The translations under genes and the position numbers were made by a program. A DNA stretch of 64,000 bases from Acidobacteriota bacterium. Its GTDB lineage: Bacteria > Acidobacteriota > Blastocatellia > Pyrinomonadales > Pyrinomonadaceae. The notes under the pieces were generated by a model. The model worked only from the letters and a program-made list of their open reading frames with translations. It did no database searches and was not told where the DNA came from. The stretch lies in the NCBI GenBank assembly GCA_003222975.1, contig QHXN01000014.1, positions 29,642 to 93,641 on the forward strand, given 5' to 3'. Shown here piece after piece: positions 48,518 through 57,930 of the stretch (the stretch's first letter is position 1; every line of letters starts with the position of its first letter).

Positions 48518-51229
48518 ATGAGTAAGCTTACCCTTCCCCAGCTAGAACGACATCTCTATAAAGCCGCAGATCATCTGCGGGGCAAGATGGACGCCTCGGA
48601 GTATAAGGAGTACATCTTCGGGATGTTGTTCCTTAAGCGGTGCTCCGACGTGTTCATGGAGCACCGCGAGCGGCTGATTGCCGAGAAGAGGGCGGCGGGG
48701 TGGACTGATGAAGATATTGCGGCGCGTCTGGAGATGCGCGCTTTTTATCCGGGCATCTTCTTCGTGCCCGAAGTGTCTCGCTGGGAGTATATCAAGGCGC
48801 ACCAGCACGAGGACGATCCGGGCGACGTGCTGAACCAGGCGCTGCTCAACCTAGAGCGGGAGAACATCAACACGCTCAAGGGCGTGCTCAGCCACATCAA
48901 CTTTAAGCCGCCGGGGAAGAATAAGCTCACCGAACAGCAGCTACGCCAGTTCATCAAGCACTTCAACAAGAGGCGGCTGCGCAACGAGGATTTCGAGTTC
49001 CCCGACCTGCTCGGCGCGGCCTACGAATTTCTCATCAAGCAGTTCGCCGACTCAGCCGGGGCGAAGGGCGGCGAGTTCTACACGCCGCGCGACGTGGTGC
49101 GCCTGATGGTCGAAATACTCCAGCCGCAGGAGCACAAGCGCATCTACGACCCGGCTGTCGGCTCGGGCGGCATGCTCATCATCTCGAAGCAGTACGTCGA
49201 GGAACACGGCGGCGACGCGAGCGACCTGAGCCTGTTCGGGCAGGACGAGAACGTCGGCGTGTGGGCGATCTGCAAGATGAACATGATCCTGCACGGGATC
49301 ATGAACGCAGACATACAGAGCGGCGACGTCATCACCAGCCCGAAGCACGAACACGACGGCGAGTTAATCCGCTTCGATTACGTGATTAGCAACCCGCCCT
49401 TCAGCAAGGGTTATTCCAGGAAGGACATGCAGCACGACTGGCGCTTCAGGCACGGCTTCGCCCCGGCGAAGGGGAAGAAGGGCGACTTGATGTTCGCGCA
49501 GCACATGCTCGCGGTGCTGGTTCCCAGCGGGCGGATGGCGACGGTGATGCCGCACGGCGTTCTGTTCCGCGGCGGCGACGAGAAGAAGATTCGCAAGGGC
49601 TTCATTGACTCGGACGAGCTTGAGGCGATCATCAGCCTGCCGCCGAACCTGTTCTACGGGACGGGCATCCCGGCGTGCGTTCTGGTGATGCGCGCGCGGC
49701 TGCTCGACTCGTCGGGCAAGCCGCGGGGGCGTCGCGGTAAGATTCTCTTCATCAACGCCGACGCCGAGTACGCGCAGGGGCGCGCGCAGAATTACCTGCG
49801 GCCCGAAGACATTCAGAAGATAGCCACGACCTATCACAGGTTCGAGGACGTGCACGGCTATGCGTGCGTCGTCACACGCGCGCAGATAGCGAAGGAAGAT
49901 TACAACTGCAACGTCCGGCGCTACGCGGACAACGCCCCGCCGCCTGAGCCGCACGACGTTCGCGCGCACATCGCGGGCGGAGTGCCGCGGCGCGAGATAG
50001 AGGGTAAGCGGGAGTTGTTCGCGGCGCACGGCTTCGAGCCTTTGAACGTCTTCGTCCCGCGCGGGCAGGCCGGCGTGGGCGAAGGTGCGGGCGACGCCTA
50101 CTTTGATTTTCATCCGAAGCTCGACGACAGGCGCGACATTAAGACGGCGTTGGAGGCGGACGAGAACGTCCGCGCGAAAGAGGCGCTGCTCCACCGTGCG
50201 ACGCTCGACTGGTGGGGGCAGCACAAGGCGCAGCTCTCGCAGTTGCCGGGCAGCCGCCGCTTGATGGACGTGCGCAATAAGCTCCTGAGTTCGTTCAATC
50301 AGGCCGTCGCGCCGCTCGGACTGCTCAACACTTACAAGGTTGACGGCGTGGTCGTGAGCTGGTGGAACGAGAACCAGTACGATTTGAAGGGCCTGGTCGC
50401 GCAGGGCTTCGGCGGCTTGATTGGCAGTTGGGTGGCCTCGATCCGCACGGCGTTGGAGCCGGATGAGGACGAGGACGACGAAGAGGCGCAGCGCGGCAGC
50501 CGCTACGACCCGCTCACGCACAAGCTGGTCAGGCCGCTCGTGCCCGAATACCTTGACGAGTTGAACCGCGCGGAGGCTCTGATCGCGGAACTGGAAGCCG
50601 AGAAGAGGGAGTTTGAGAGTCGCGGCAACAGCGACGCGGGCGGCGAGGGTTCTGAAGGCGAAGGGGAAGAGGCGGAGGAGGATTACGCTAAAGAGTTGGC
50701 GGACGAGTTGAAGGAGTTGAAATACTCGATCAAGCCGACGGCGGCGCGCATCAAGACGCTCGGCGGGGGGACGCGCGTGCAAGGCTCGATTGCCGCCGCG
50801 CGCCGTGCGGGTGAAGACACGGCGGCACTCGAAGCGGAGTTGGAGGCGCTGAAGGCGGAGATTGCGCCGGTCGAGCGGCGCATCGCGGAGGTTGAAGCGG
50901 AGTTGCAGCCGTACAAGGAGATTAAGGAGCGTCTGACCGCCGCGCGGCGCGAGTTGCGGGGGTTGAAGAAGCGGTTTATTGAGCGTTTGGAGGAAGCGCG
51001 GGCGCGTCTGACGGAGGCCGAGTGTGAGGAGCTTGTGTTGAATCTGCTGCGTGAAAACCTCGCGGCTTATCTGGATTCTTACATCGCGGCGCACCGGCAG
51101 GAGGTCGTCAGCGCGTTGGAAAACTTCTGGGACAAGTACCGCGTGACGCTCGGCGACATTGATCGCGAGCGAGACGCGGCGATGGCGGAATTGGAGAGGT
51201 TCGCTGCCGCGTTGGGATACACAGCATAA
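48518..51229 (+). CDS. hsdM: Type I restriction-modification DNA methyltransferase subunit
   Basis: 903 aa; [61 protein letters not shown]; extended charged coiled-coil C-terminus. Confidence 0.95.
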   Translation: MSKLTLPQLERHLYKAADHLRGKMDASEYKEYIFGMLFLKRCSDVFMEHRERLIAEKRAAGWTDEDIAARLEMRAFYPGIFFVPEVSRWEYIKAHQHEDDPGDVLNQALLNLERENINTLKGVLSHINFKPPGKNKLTEQQLRQFIKHFNKRRLRNEDFEFPDLLGAAYEFLIKQFADSAGAKGGEFYTPRDVVRLMVEILQPQEHKRIYDPAVGSGGMLIISKQYVEEHGGDASDLSLFGQDENVGVWAICKMNMILHGIMNADIQSGDVITSPKHEHDGELIRFDYVISNPPFSKGYSRKDMQHDWRFRHGFAPAKGKKGDLMFAQHMLAVLVPSGRMATVMPHGVLFRGGDEKKIRKGFIDSDELEAIISLPPNLFYGTGIPACVLVMRARLLDSSGKPRGRRGKILFINADAEYAQGRAQNYLRPEDIQKIATTYHRFEDVHGYACVVTRAQIAKEDYNCNVRRYADNAPPPEPHDVRAHIAGGVPRREIEGKRELFAAHGFEPLNVFVPRGQAGVGEGAGDAYFDFHPKLDDRRDIKTALEADENVRAKEALLHRATLDWWGQHKAQLSQLPGSRRLMDVRNKLLSSFNQAVAPLGLLNTYKVDGVVVSWWNENQYDLKGLVAQGFGGLIGSWVASIRTALEPDEDEDDEEAQRGSRYDPLTHKLVRPLVPEYLDELNRAEALIAELEAEKREFESRGNSDAGGEGSEGEGEEAEEDYAKELADELKELKYSIKPTAARIKTLGGGTRVQGSIAAARRAGEDTAALEAELEALKAEIAPVERRIAEVEAELQPYKEIKERLTAARRELRGLKKRFIERLEEARARLTEAECEELVLNLLRENLAAYLDSYIAAHRQEVVSALENFWDKYRVTLGDIDRERDAAMAELERFAAALGYTA

Positions 51230-51274
51230 TCTGCGGCAGCCCGGTGGATTTTCCGACGTAAACGAAGTCGCTAG

Positions 51275-52630
51275 GTGAAGATGCAGGCTGAAGCCAAGTC
51301 AACAAAACTTCCCTTTGATTTACCTGATGGTTGGTCAGAGGAGCAATTGAATACTCTCGCCGATATTAATCCTGAGTCGCTTGGCGGAGGAACATCAGCG
51401 TCATTTGAGTTTCGCTATATTGATATTTCGCCCGTTGAGCACGGTGTCATCAATTGGGATGATGTTACTACTCAGACTTTCGCGGATGCGCCGAGTAGAG
51501 CAAGAAGGGTTGTGCGCCCGAAAGATACTCTTCTGTGTACAGTAAGACCTGCCTTGCAAGCGCATACATTTGCTTACTGGCAAGATAAGGATGGATTCAT
51601 TTGCTCCACTGGCTTCGCAGTGATACGCGCTAAAAATCAGAATGAGCCGCGCTACTTATATCACCAGATTTTCAGTGACTATGTTGCAGGTCAGATTCGG
51701 CGTCTTGAAATAGGCTCAAGCTATCCCGCAATAAACGAAAATGATGTCAGGTCTTTGGTTCTTGTTGTCGCGCCGCCACCTGAACAGCGCCGCATCGCCG
51801 AAGTGCTCGATGCTGTTGGCGCGGCGATTCAACGCACCGACGCGCTCATCAACAAGCTCAAGTGGATGAAGGCGGGGCTGCTGCACGACCTGCTGACGCG
51901 CGGACTCGACCGTGACGGCAAGCTGCGCGACCACGTCCGAAATCCTGAGCAGTTCAAGGACTCGCCGCTTGGATTGATTCCGAAGGAGTGGGATGTTTGT
52001 ACCTTAGAACAGTTGACAGAATCAGCAGTTGATGGCCCGTTTGGGTCGAATCTTAAAACAGAACATTATATTAATCGGCCTGAAGTGCGGGTCGTTCGTT
52101 TACAGAATATAGAGGTCGGGTATTTCAATGAGACAGACGAAGCTTACGTTTCGTATTCTCATGCTGATAAGCTTAAACGTTATGCTGTAGTAGCTGGTGA
52201 TTTGCTCATTGCCTCGCTTGGTGATGATAGACATCCCCTTGCCCGTGCTTGCTTGTACCCGTCAACCGGTCAACCGGCCATCGTTAAGGCCGATTGCTTT
52301 AGATTCCGCCTCAAATCTTCTTTAGCATTACATGCCTACGTTATGCACATGCTGAATTGTCCATCAACGCGAGGTGACATTAATCAGCGAGGTCAGGGTG
52401 TTACTCGTGACCGGGTAAATTTAACTTCTCTCAAACAAGTTCGACTGACAAAACCCTCCGTCTTAGAGCAGGGTTACATTGTTGATGCCCTTGCTGCCCA
52501 CGATGCACGCATTCGTTGCGAAGAAGCTAAGCGCGACAAGCTCATCCTAATCAAGAAAGGCTTGATGCACGACCTTCTAACCGGGCGCGTGCGCGTGCCC
52601 GTCACGAAGTCGGAGGTGGTCGCGGTATGA
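51275..52630 (+). CDS. hsdS: Type I restriction-modification specificity subunit
   Basis: 451 aa; two half-repeats, each a variable region followed by PPPEQRRIAEVLDAVGAAIQRTDALINKLKWMKAGLLHDLLTRGLDRDGKL / KPSVLEQGYIVDALAAHDARIRCEEAKRDKLILIKKGLMHDLLTGRVRV. Confidence 0.93.
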   Translation: MKMQAEAKSTKLPFDLPDGWSEEQLNTLADINPESLGGGTSASFEFRYIDISPVEHGVINWDDVTTQTFADAPSRARRVVRPKDTLLCTVRPALQAHTFAYWQDKDGFICSTGFAVIRAKNQNEPRYLYHQIFSDYVAGQIRRLEIGSSYPAINENDVRSLVLVVAPPPEQRRIAEVLDAVGAAIQRTDALINKLKWMKAGLLHDLLTRGLDRDGKLRDHVRNPEQFKDSPLGLIPKEWDVCTLEQLTESAVDGPFGSNLKTEHYINRPEVRVVRLQNIEVGYFNETDEAYVSYSHADKLKRYAVVAGDLLIASLGDDRHPLARACLYPSTGQPAIVKADCFRFRLKSSLALHAYVMHMLNCPSTRGDINQRGQGVTRDRVNLTSLKQVRLTKPSVLEQGYIVDALAAHDARIRCEEAKRDKLILIKKGLMHDLLTGRVRVPVTKSEVVAV

Positions 52631-53208
52631 GCCTGCCCTTCGACATGCCCGCGGGACTCACGCCCGAAGCCCGGCGCGAACTCGAACGCTGGGACGAAGA
52701 GCGTCGAGGACTCGTCGCCGAAATCAAAAGAATCCCGCTGCGCATTCTCGTCTGGGGGCCAAGCCCCGCTTCGCCCGGCCCCGTCGCCTTCAAGCGCGTG
52801 CAAATCCGCGACGCCCTGGTCGCCGAAGGCTTCCTCGCCGTGTTCAGCGAGATATGGGCGGGTGCCGCGCCCGGCCTGTCGCAGAAAACCAACGAGCTGA
52901 CGCAGGCGCTGACCGCCCACCTGATTATCATTCTCATCGAAGGCTCCCCCGGCGCTCTCGCCGAGATGCACGATTTCAGCAGCCGCCAAGACGTAGCCCG
53001 CAAGATGCTCGTCATGTGCCCGCGCAGGTACAGCGACGGCTACAGCATCAAAGGCGCGGGTGCTATCCTGAGCGTCGCCTTCGGCAATCTCGACTTGTAC
53101 GAAGACGGCGAGATCGAAAACTGTAACGTGCTGACGCGCGCGCTGGCCCGCGCCGTCGCGCTACGCGAAGCCGCGGCACACAGAGAGCTACGGGACATCT
53201 TGCATTGA
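52627..53208 (+). CDS. Uncharacterised Rossmann-like protein inside the R-M operon (NDT/TIR/SLOG-like by eye)
   Basis: 193 aa; RILVWGPSP... KRVQIRDALVAEGFLAVFSEIW... THLIIILIEGSPGALAEMHDFSS... RKMLVMCPRRYSDGYSIKGAG; 4-nt overlaps with hsdS and hsdR. Confidence 0.6.
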   Translation: MSLPFDMPAGLTPEARRELERWDEERRGLVAEIKRIPLRILVWGPSPASPGPVAFKRVQIRDALVAEGFLAVFSEIWAGAAPGLSQKTNELTQALTAHLIIILIEGSPGALAEMHDFSSRQDVARKMLVMCPRRYSDGYSIKGAGAILSVAFGNLDLYEDGEIENCNVLTRALARAVALREAAAHRELRDILH

Positions 53209-56200
53209 ACCAACTGGAAGCACTCGCCAAAGAGCCGCCGACACTTGAGGAGTGGCAACGCGCCGAGGCCGTTGTCAATCCGCAGTCGTCGTTCGTGCTC
53301 TGGGCGGTCAAGACGCAGTTCTGCACGCGCAGGTCAGACTTCCGCCGACACTTCGGCGACCAGCTCCCGATTGACTCGCTCCTCGGCAAGCTCGAACTGC
53401 AAGGCTTCGTCCAGCCGGACGGCGCAGACTACGCCCTGACTGCCGCCGGAGATGAAGTTGTCGCCCGCCTCGGCGAGCCGGAGATTTCCCGTTACGCCGA
53501 CCTCAAGCGCGAGGCCGCCAGCGTCGCCCAACGCTTTGACGCGGCGGACGTGACCCAGCCGGAGATCGTCGAGGACGACCCCGCCTCCAACGAGTACACG
53601 CTCGTCGAGCGCCCGCTCATCGGGCAGTTGGAAGGTCTCGGCTGGTCGTACCTTGAGGGCGACAGGTTCGTGCCGGAACTCACCGAGCGCGAAAGCTTCC
53701 GCGACGTGCTTTTGCCGAGCCGCCTGCGCGCCGCCTTGCGCCGCGTCAACCTCGACGAGAACGGACACGAATGGCTGGACGACGCGCGCATCACGCAAGC
53801 CGTCACCGACCTACAGCGGCTCGAAGGCTTCAAGTTGATAGAACGAAACGAGGCCGCGACCCGGCTCATTAACAGAGGCACGGACGTTGAAGGCACGCCC
53901 GAACGCGACGAGGGGCGACCGCGCCGCGTGCAGTTCGTTGACTTCGACCGCCCGGAGCGCAACGACTACCTGGCCGTCAATCAGTTCCGCGTTGACACGC
54001 CCGGCGGCCAGCGCCACATCGTCGCCGACCTCGTCCTCTTCGTGAACGGCATCCCGCTCGTCGTCGTCGAGTGCAAAAGCCCCGCCCTGACGAACCCGAC
54101 CGAGGAGGCCATCACCCAACTCCGCCGCTACAGCAACCAACGCACGCGCGCCGCCGGCAGCGCGGTCATGGGCGAGGAGACGACGGAAGGCGCGGAGAAC
54201 CTTTTCTATTACAACCAACTCCTCGTCGCCACCTGCTTCTTCGAGGCGCGCGTCGGGAGCGTCAGCGCCTCATACGAACACTTCCTTGAGTGGAAAGACA
54301 CTTACCCGCTCCGCGCATCGGAGGTCGCCGAGAAGCTGGGCGTGAAGCATCTGAGCAGCCAGCAGACGCTCGCCGCCGGCATGCTGCGCCCCGAACACCT
54401 GCTCGACATCGTCCGCAACTTCACACTCTTTCAGGAATCAGGCGGCAAGCGCATCAAGATCATTCCGCGCTACACGCAGTTCAGGGCGGTGCGCAAGGCC
54501 GTCGAATGCCTGACGACCGGCAAGACCCGGCGCGAAGACGGCGCGCGCGACCAGCGCGGCGGTATCATCTGGCACACGCAAGGCTCCGGCAAGTCTCTGA
54601 CGATGGTCTTCCTCATCCGCAAGATGCGCCGGATCAAAAAGCTGCGAAACTTCAAGATCGTCATCGTCACCGACCGCCGGGACTTACAAGAACAACTCAG
54701 CGACACCGCCGTGCTGACTGGCGAGACGCCTCTCGTCCCGGACGGCATCCCGGCGCTCAAACGCGAACTGCGCGAAGACAGCCCCGACATCGTCTTCGCG
54801 ATGATTCAGAAGCTGCGCCCCGAAGACGAGGCCGCGCGCCGCGAAGACGGGGCCGCCGAAGAAGAGCCGGAGGTCGAAGACTTAGGCGACAACCCCTCCG
54901 AGTCCATCCTCTTGCTCATAGACGAGGCGCACCGTTCACACGCGAGCAAGCTCCACGCCGCACTCATGAAAGCACTCCCAAACGCGGCGAAGATCGGCTT
55001 CACCGGCACACCGATCCTCATGGGCGAGCGCAAGCTCACCGAAGAGATTTTCGGGCCGTTCCTCGACCGCTACACCATCAAGCAGTCTGAGATGGATCAG
55101 GCCACAGTCCCGATTCTCTACGAGGGGCGGCGCGTCGAAGGCCAAGTCGTTGACGAGCAGAGCCTCGACTTCTACTTCGAGAGTGACTTCCGCGACCGCA
55201 CGCCGCAAGAGCGCGCCGCGATCAAGCGCCGGTTCGCCAACCAGCCGGAAGTGGCGAAGGCGCTCAAGCTGATCGCGGCCAAGGCCGACGACATGCTCCG
55301 CCACTACGTCAGCGTCGTGCTGCCGGAAGGATTGAAGGCGCAAGTCGTTTCATCCGACCGCGAGGCGGCGGTACGCTATCAGCAGGCGCTCATCCACGCG
55401 AAAGAGAGTCTGCTCGCCGAACTGGGAGGGGTTGACCCGGCGCTGCTCGAAGAAAACGACGGAAACGGCGAGCGCCTTGACGACAAGACGAAATTCCTGA
55501 TGCGCGCCTACCGGTATTCCCCGACCATCGAACGTCTGGAGTTCGGCGCCGTCATCTCCGGCACGAATAACGACCCGGAGAATTATCGCCGATGGAATAA
55601 CGCCGAATCTCATCAACGAATCATTTCGCGTTTCAAACGCGACCTCGTCAACAAAGACCCGTCTAAACAGGACGCCCTCGCCTTTCTCTGCGTCGCCAGC
55701 ATGTTAATCACCGGCTTCGACGCGCCGGTCGAAGGAGTGCTCTACCTCGACCGCTCTATGAAGGAACACGAACTCCTGCAAACCATCGCCCGCGTCAACC
55801 GCCCCTTCACGAACAAGACGCACGGCCTCGTGGTGGACTATCACGGCGTCGCGCAGAACCTGAAAGAAGCGCTCGCCGTTTACACCGCCGAGGATGTCGC
55901 GGGCGCACTGAGCAGCATCAGGGACGAGCTTCCGCTCCTGGCAGACCGGCACCGCCGCGCGCGCGCCGTCTTCGAGGCGCGCGACATCAGCGTCGGCGAC
56001 GTACAAGCCTGCGTTGATCTCCTCGCCGACGCGGAAATTCGGGCGGACTTCGTGCTCAAGCTCAAAAAGTTTCTGAAGAGCCTCAACGTCGTGCTGCCGC
56101 GCCCAGAAGCCCTGCCGTACACCGCCGACGCGAAACAGCTCGGCCTCATCAACCGCATCGCCGCGCGGCTCTACCGTGACGAGGAGATAAATCTGACGGG

Positions 56201-56834
56201 CGTCGGCGAAAAAGTACGACGCTTGATAGACGAGTACGTGGAGGCCAAAGGCATCAAAGTTGAAATCCCGCCGGTCTCGATCACAGACCCGGATTTCGAG
56301 CGCGCAGTTGATGACCACGATTCAGACCGCTCCAAAGCCTCAGAGATGGAACACGCCGCGCGCTATTACATTTCAAAGCACTACCAAGAAGACCCTGTTT
56401 TCTATAAGAAGCTCAGCGAGCGTCTACAGGAGATTCTTCGACAATTCGCGGACAACTGGGCGGCGCGCATCGAAGCGCTGCGCGAATTCACGCGCGAGAT
56501 TGCGCGGGGACGGCCTCCGAACGAGTTCGGCTTAGACCTCAAGCTGGAGGCCCGTTTCTACGACATTATTATTGAAGAGGCGGGCAAGGAGGGTGGGCTA
56601 ACCTATGCGCGGCGTGCGGAATTCGCAAAGCTGACCCTCGGACTTGTCGAACTCATCCGACGCCACCTGAGGCGCGTGGATTTCTGGCGCACTCCTTTTA
56701 ATCGTGAGGTGTTACAACAGGAGGTCGCCCTCTTGCTTGACTCCTACAGGGCGATCCCGCTCGCCAAGTGCGAGGCCGTCGCCGACCGAATTGTTGAGCT
56801 GGCCCATCAGCTCAGCACCCATCTGAAGGCATGA
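53205..56834 (+). CDS. hsdR: Type I restriction endonuclease subunit R
   Basis: 1209 aa; nuclease region LFVNGIPLVVVECKSP; Walker A GGIIWHTQGSGKSLTMVFLIRKM; LLLIDEAHRSHASKLH; GFTGTPI. TTG start overlaps the previous stop. Confidence 0.96.
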   Translation: MNQLEALAKEPPTLEEWQRAEAVVNPQSSFVLWAVKTQFCTRRSDFRRHFGDQLPIDSLLGKLELQGFVQPDGADYALTAAGDEVVARLGEPEISRYADLKREAASVAQRFDAADVTQPEIVEDDPASNEYTLVERPLIGQLEGLGWSYLEGDRFVPELTERESFRDVLLPSRLRAALRRVNLDENGHEWLDDARITQAVTDLQRLEGFKLIERNEAATRLINRGTDVEGTPERDEGRPRRVQFVDFDRPERNDYLAVNQFRVDTPGGQRHIVADLVLFVNGIPLVVVECKSPALTNPTEEAITQLRRYSNQRTRAAGSAVMGEETTEGAENLFYYNQLLVATCFFEARVGSVSASYEHFLEWKDTYPLRASEVAEKLGVKHLSSQQTLAAGMLRPEHLLDIVRNFTLFQESGGKRIKIIPRYTQFRAVRKAVECLTTGKTRREDGARDQRGGIIWHTQGSGKSLTMVFLIRKMRRIKKLRNFKIVIVTDRRDLQEQLSDTAVLTGETPLVPDGIPALKRELREDSPDIVFAMIQKLRPEDEAARREDGAAEEEPEVEDLGDNPSESILLLIDEAHRSHASKLHAALMKALPNAAKIGFTGTPILMGERKLTEEIFGPFLDRYTIKQSEMDQATVPILYEGRRVEGQVVDEQSLDFYFESDFRDRTPQERAAIKRRFANQPEVAKALKLIAAKADDMLRHYVSVVLPEGLKAQVVSSDREAAVRYQQALIHAKESLLAELGGVDPALLEENDGNGERLDDKTKFLMRAYRYSPTIERLEFGAVISGTNNDPENYRRWNNAESHQRIISRFKRDLVNKDPSKQDALAFLCVASMLITGFDAPVEGVLYLDRSMKEHELLQTIARVNRPFTNKTHGLVVDYHGVAQNLKEALAVYTAEDVAGALSSIRDELPLLADRHRRARAVFEARDISVGDVQACVDLLADAEIRADFVLKLKKFLKSLNVVLPRPEALPYTADAKQLGLINRIAARLYRDEEINLTGVGEKVRRLIDEYVEAKGIKVEIPPVSITDPDFERAVDDHDSDRSKASEMEHAARYYISKHYQEDPVFYKKLSERLQEILRQFADNWAARIEALREFTREIARGRPPNEFGLDLKLEARFYDIIIEEAGKEGGLTYARRAEFAKLTLGLVELIRRHLRRVDFWRTPFNREVLQQEVALLLDSYRAIPLAKCEAVADRIVELAHQLSTHLKA

Positions 56835-57535
56835 ATGAGCAAATGCACATTGGCGATCTCGTCTTCGCCGTGCGCCGGAGCGCGCGGCGTAAGACTATCG
56901 GCATAACCGTTGACCGTGACGGATCGCTCATTCTGCGCGCCCCCGTTGAGTGTCCGTCGGAGCAGCTTGAACGAGTCGCCAGAGAAAAACTGCTCTGGAC
57001 ATACACCAGGCTTGCCGAAAAGAAGCTACTCTTTCGACCAACTCGCCCGAAAAAGTTCATTGACGGGGAAGGCTTCTACTACCTCGGTGAGAGCTACCGT
57101 TTGTTGCTGATTGATCAGCAGTCAGGCGGGCATAGAACCGTACCTCTAAAGCTGCAAGATGATTGGTTCATGCTATGCCGCAACGAGCGTCCGCGGGCCG
57201 AGCAACACTTTATAACTTGGTACACCCGCCAAGCCCGCGGCTGGCTCAGAACGCGCGTCACACGTTTTGCCGCCCGCGTTGACGTTCAACCGCGAGCCAT
57301 AGATGTGCGCCGCGTCGGTTTCCGCTGGGGGTCATGCAGCCCTACGGGACAACTCAACTTCCACTGGCGCACAATTCTCTTGCCGCCGGAGATAATCGAC
57401 TACCTTGTCGTCCATGAGTTAGTCCACCTACGCGAGCCACGTCATAGCCTTGAATTCTGGCGTCGCGTCGAACGCGCTATCCCTGACTACCTACAGCGGA
57501 AAAATTGGCTCTCCGAGAATGGAGGCCGGATGTAA
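56831..57535 (+). CDS. SprT/YgjP-like (DUF45) zinc metallopeptidase
   Basis: 234 aa; RRVGFRWGSCSPTGQLNFHWRTILLPPEIIDYLVVHELVHLREPRHSLEFWRRVERAIPDY; 4-nt overlap with hsdR. Confidence 0.92.
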   Translation: MNEQMHIGDLVFAVRRSARRKTIGITVDRDGSLILRAPVECPSEQLERVAREKLLWTYTRLAEKKLLFRPTRPKKFIDGEGFYYLGESYRLLLIDQQSGGHRTVPLKLQDDWFMLCRNERPRAEQHFITWYTRQARGWLRTRVTRFAARVDVQPRAIDVRRVGFRWGSCSPTGQLNFHWRTILLPPEIIDYLVVHELVHLREPRHSLEFWRRVERAIPDYLQRKNWLSENGGRM

Positions 57536-57628
57536 TTTGTTTATTGATGGCGTCCCTGCGCTCGTCGGAACTCCGGCCCATTTGCTAGAGCACCTCTCTC
57601 AACTGACGCATTCAGATACGCACGTGCA

Positions 57629-57889
57629 TTATCCTATGAAATCTGCCAGAGAGTCGTTAAATGCCTGTCGTCTGACTCGCTCCTGCTTGCTCGGAATCTT
57701 CAAAATCTTTTCGTAATGGCAGACCAGACAGCGCGACCTCCCACAGCCCCGCGCTTTCTGTTTTCTAAAACGCCCGGCCTGTAAGTCACAGGCACAATTG
57801 ACCACTCGTCCAGGCCACCCGTGAATCTCCCGCAGGTGCTCCCTGTGCCGACGCCGGGTCAACTCACGCTCAGAATGATAACGCCGCAC
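57629..57889 (-). CDS. Small Cys-containing conserved-looking protein
   Basis: RRHREHLREIHGWPGRVVNCACDLQAGRFRKQKARGCGRSRCLVCHYEKILKIPSKQERVRRQAFNDSLADF; GTG start at 57889 proposed because the longer ORF overlaps the SWIM gene. Confidence 0.5.
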   Translation of the reverse strand: MRRYHSERELTRRRHREHLREIHGWPGRVVNCACDLQAGRFRKQKARGCGRSRCLVCHYEKILKIPSKQERVRRQAFNDSLADFIG

Positions 57890-57930
57890 GGCTATGAATC
57901 TCCCTTCAACAACATCGCTTGCCGCCGGGC

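Noticed and set aside
49364-51094. 576-aa minus-strand ORF antisense to hsdM
   Set aside because: Composition-driven shadow ORF; hsdM motifs occupy the same DNA on the plus strand.
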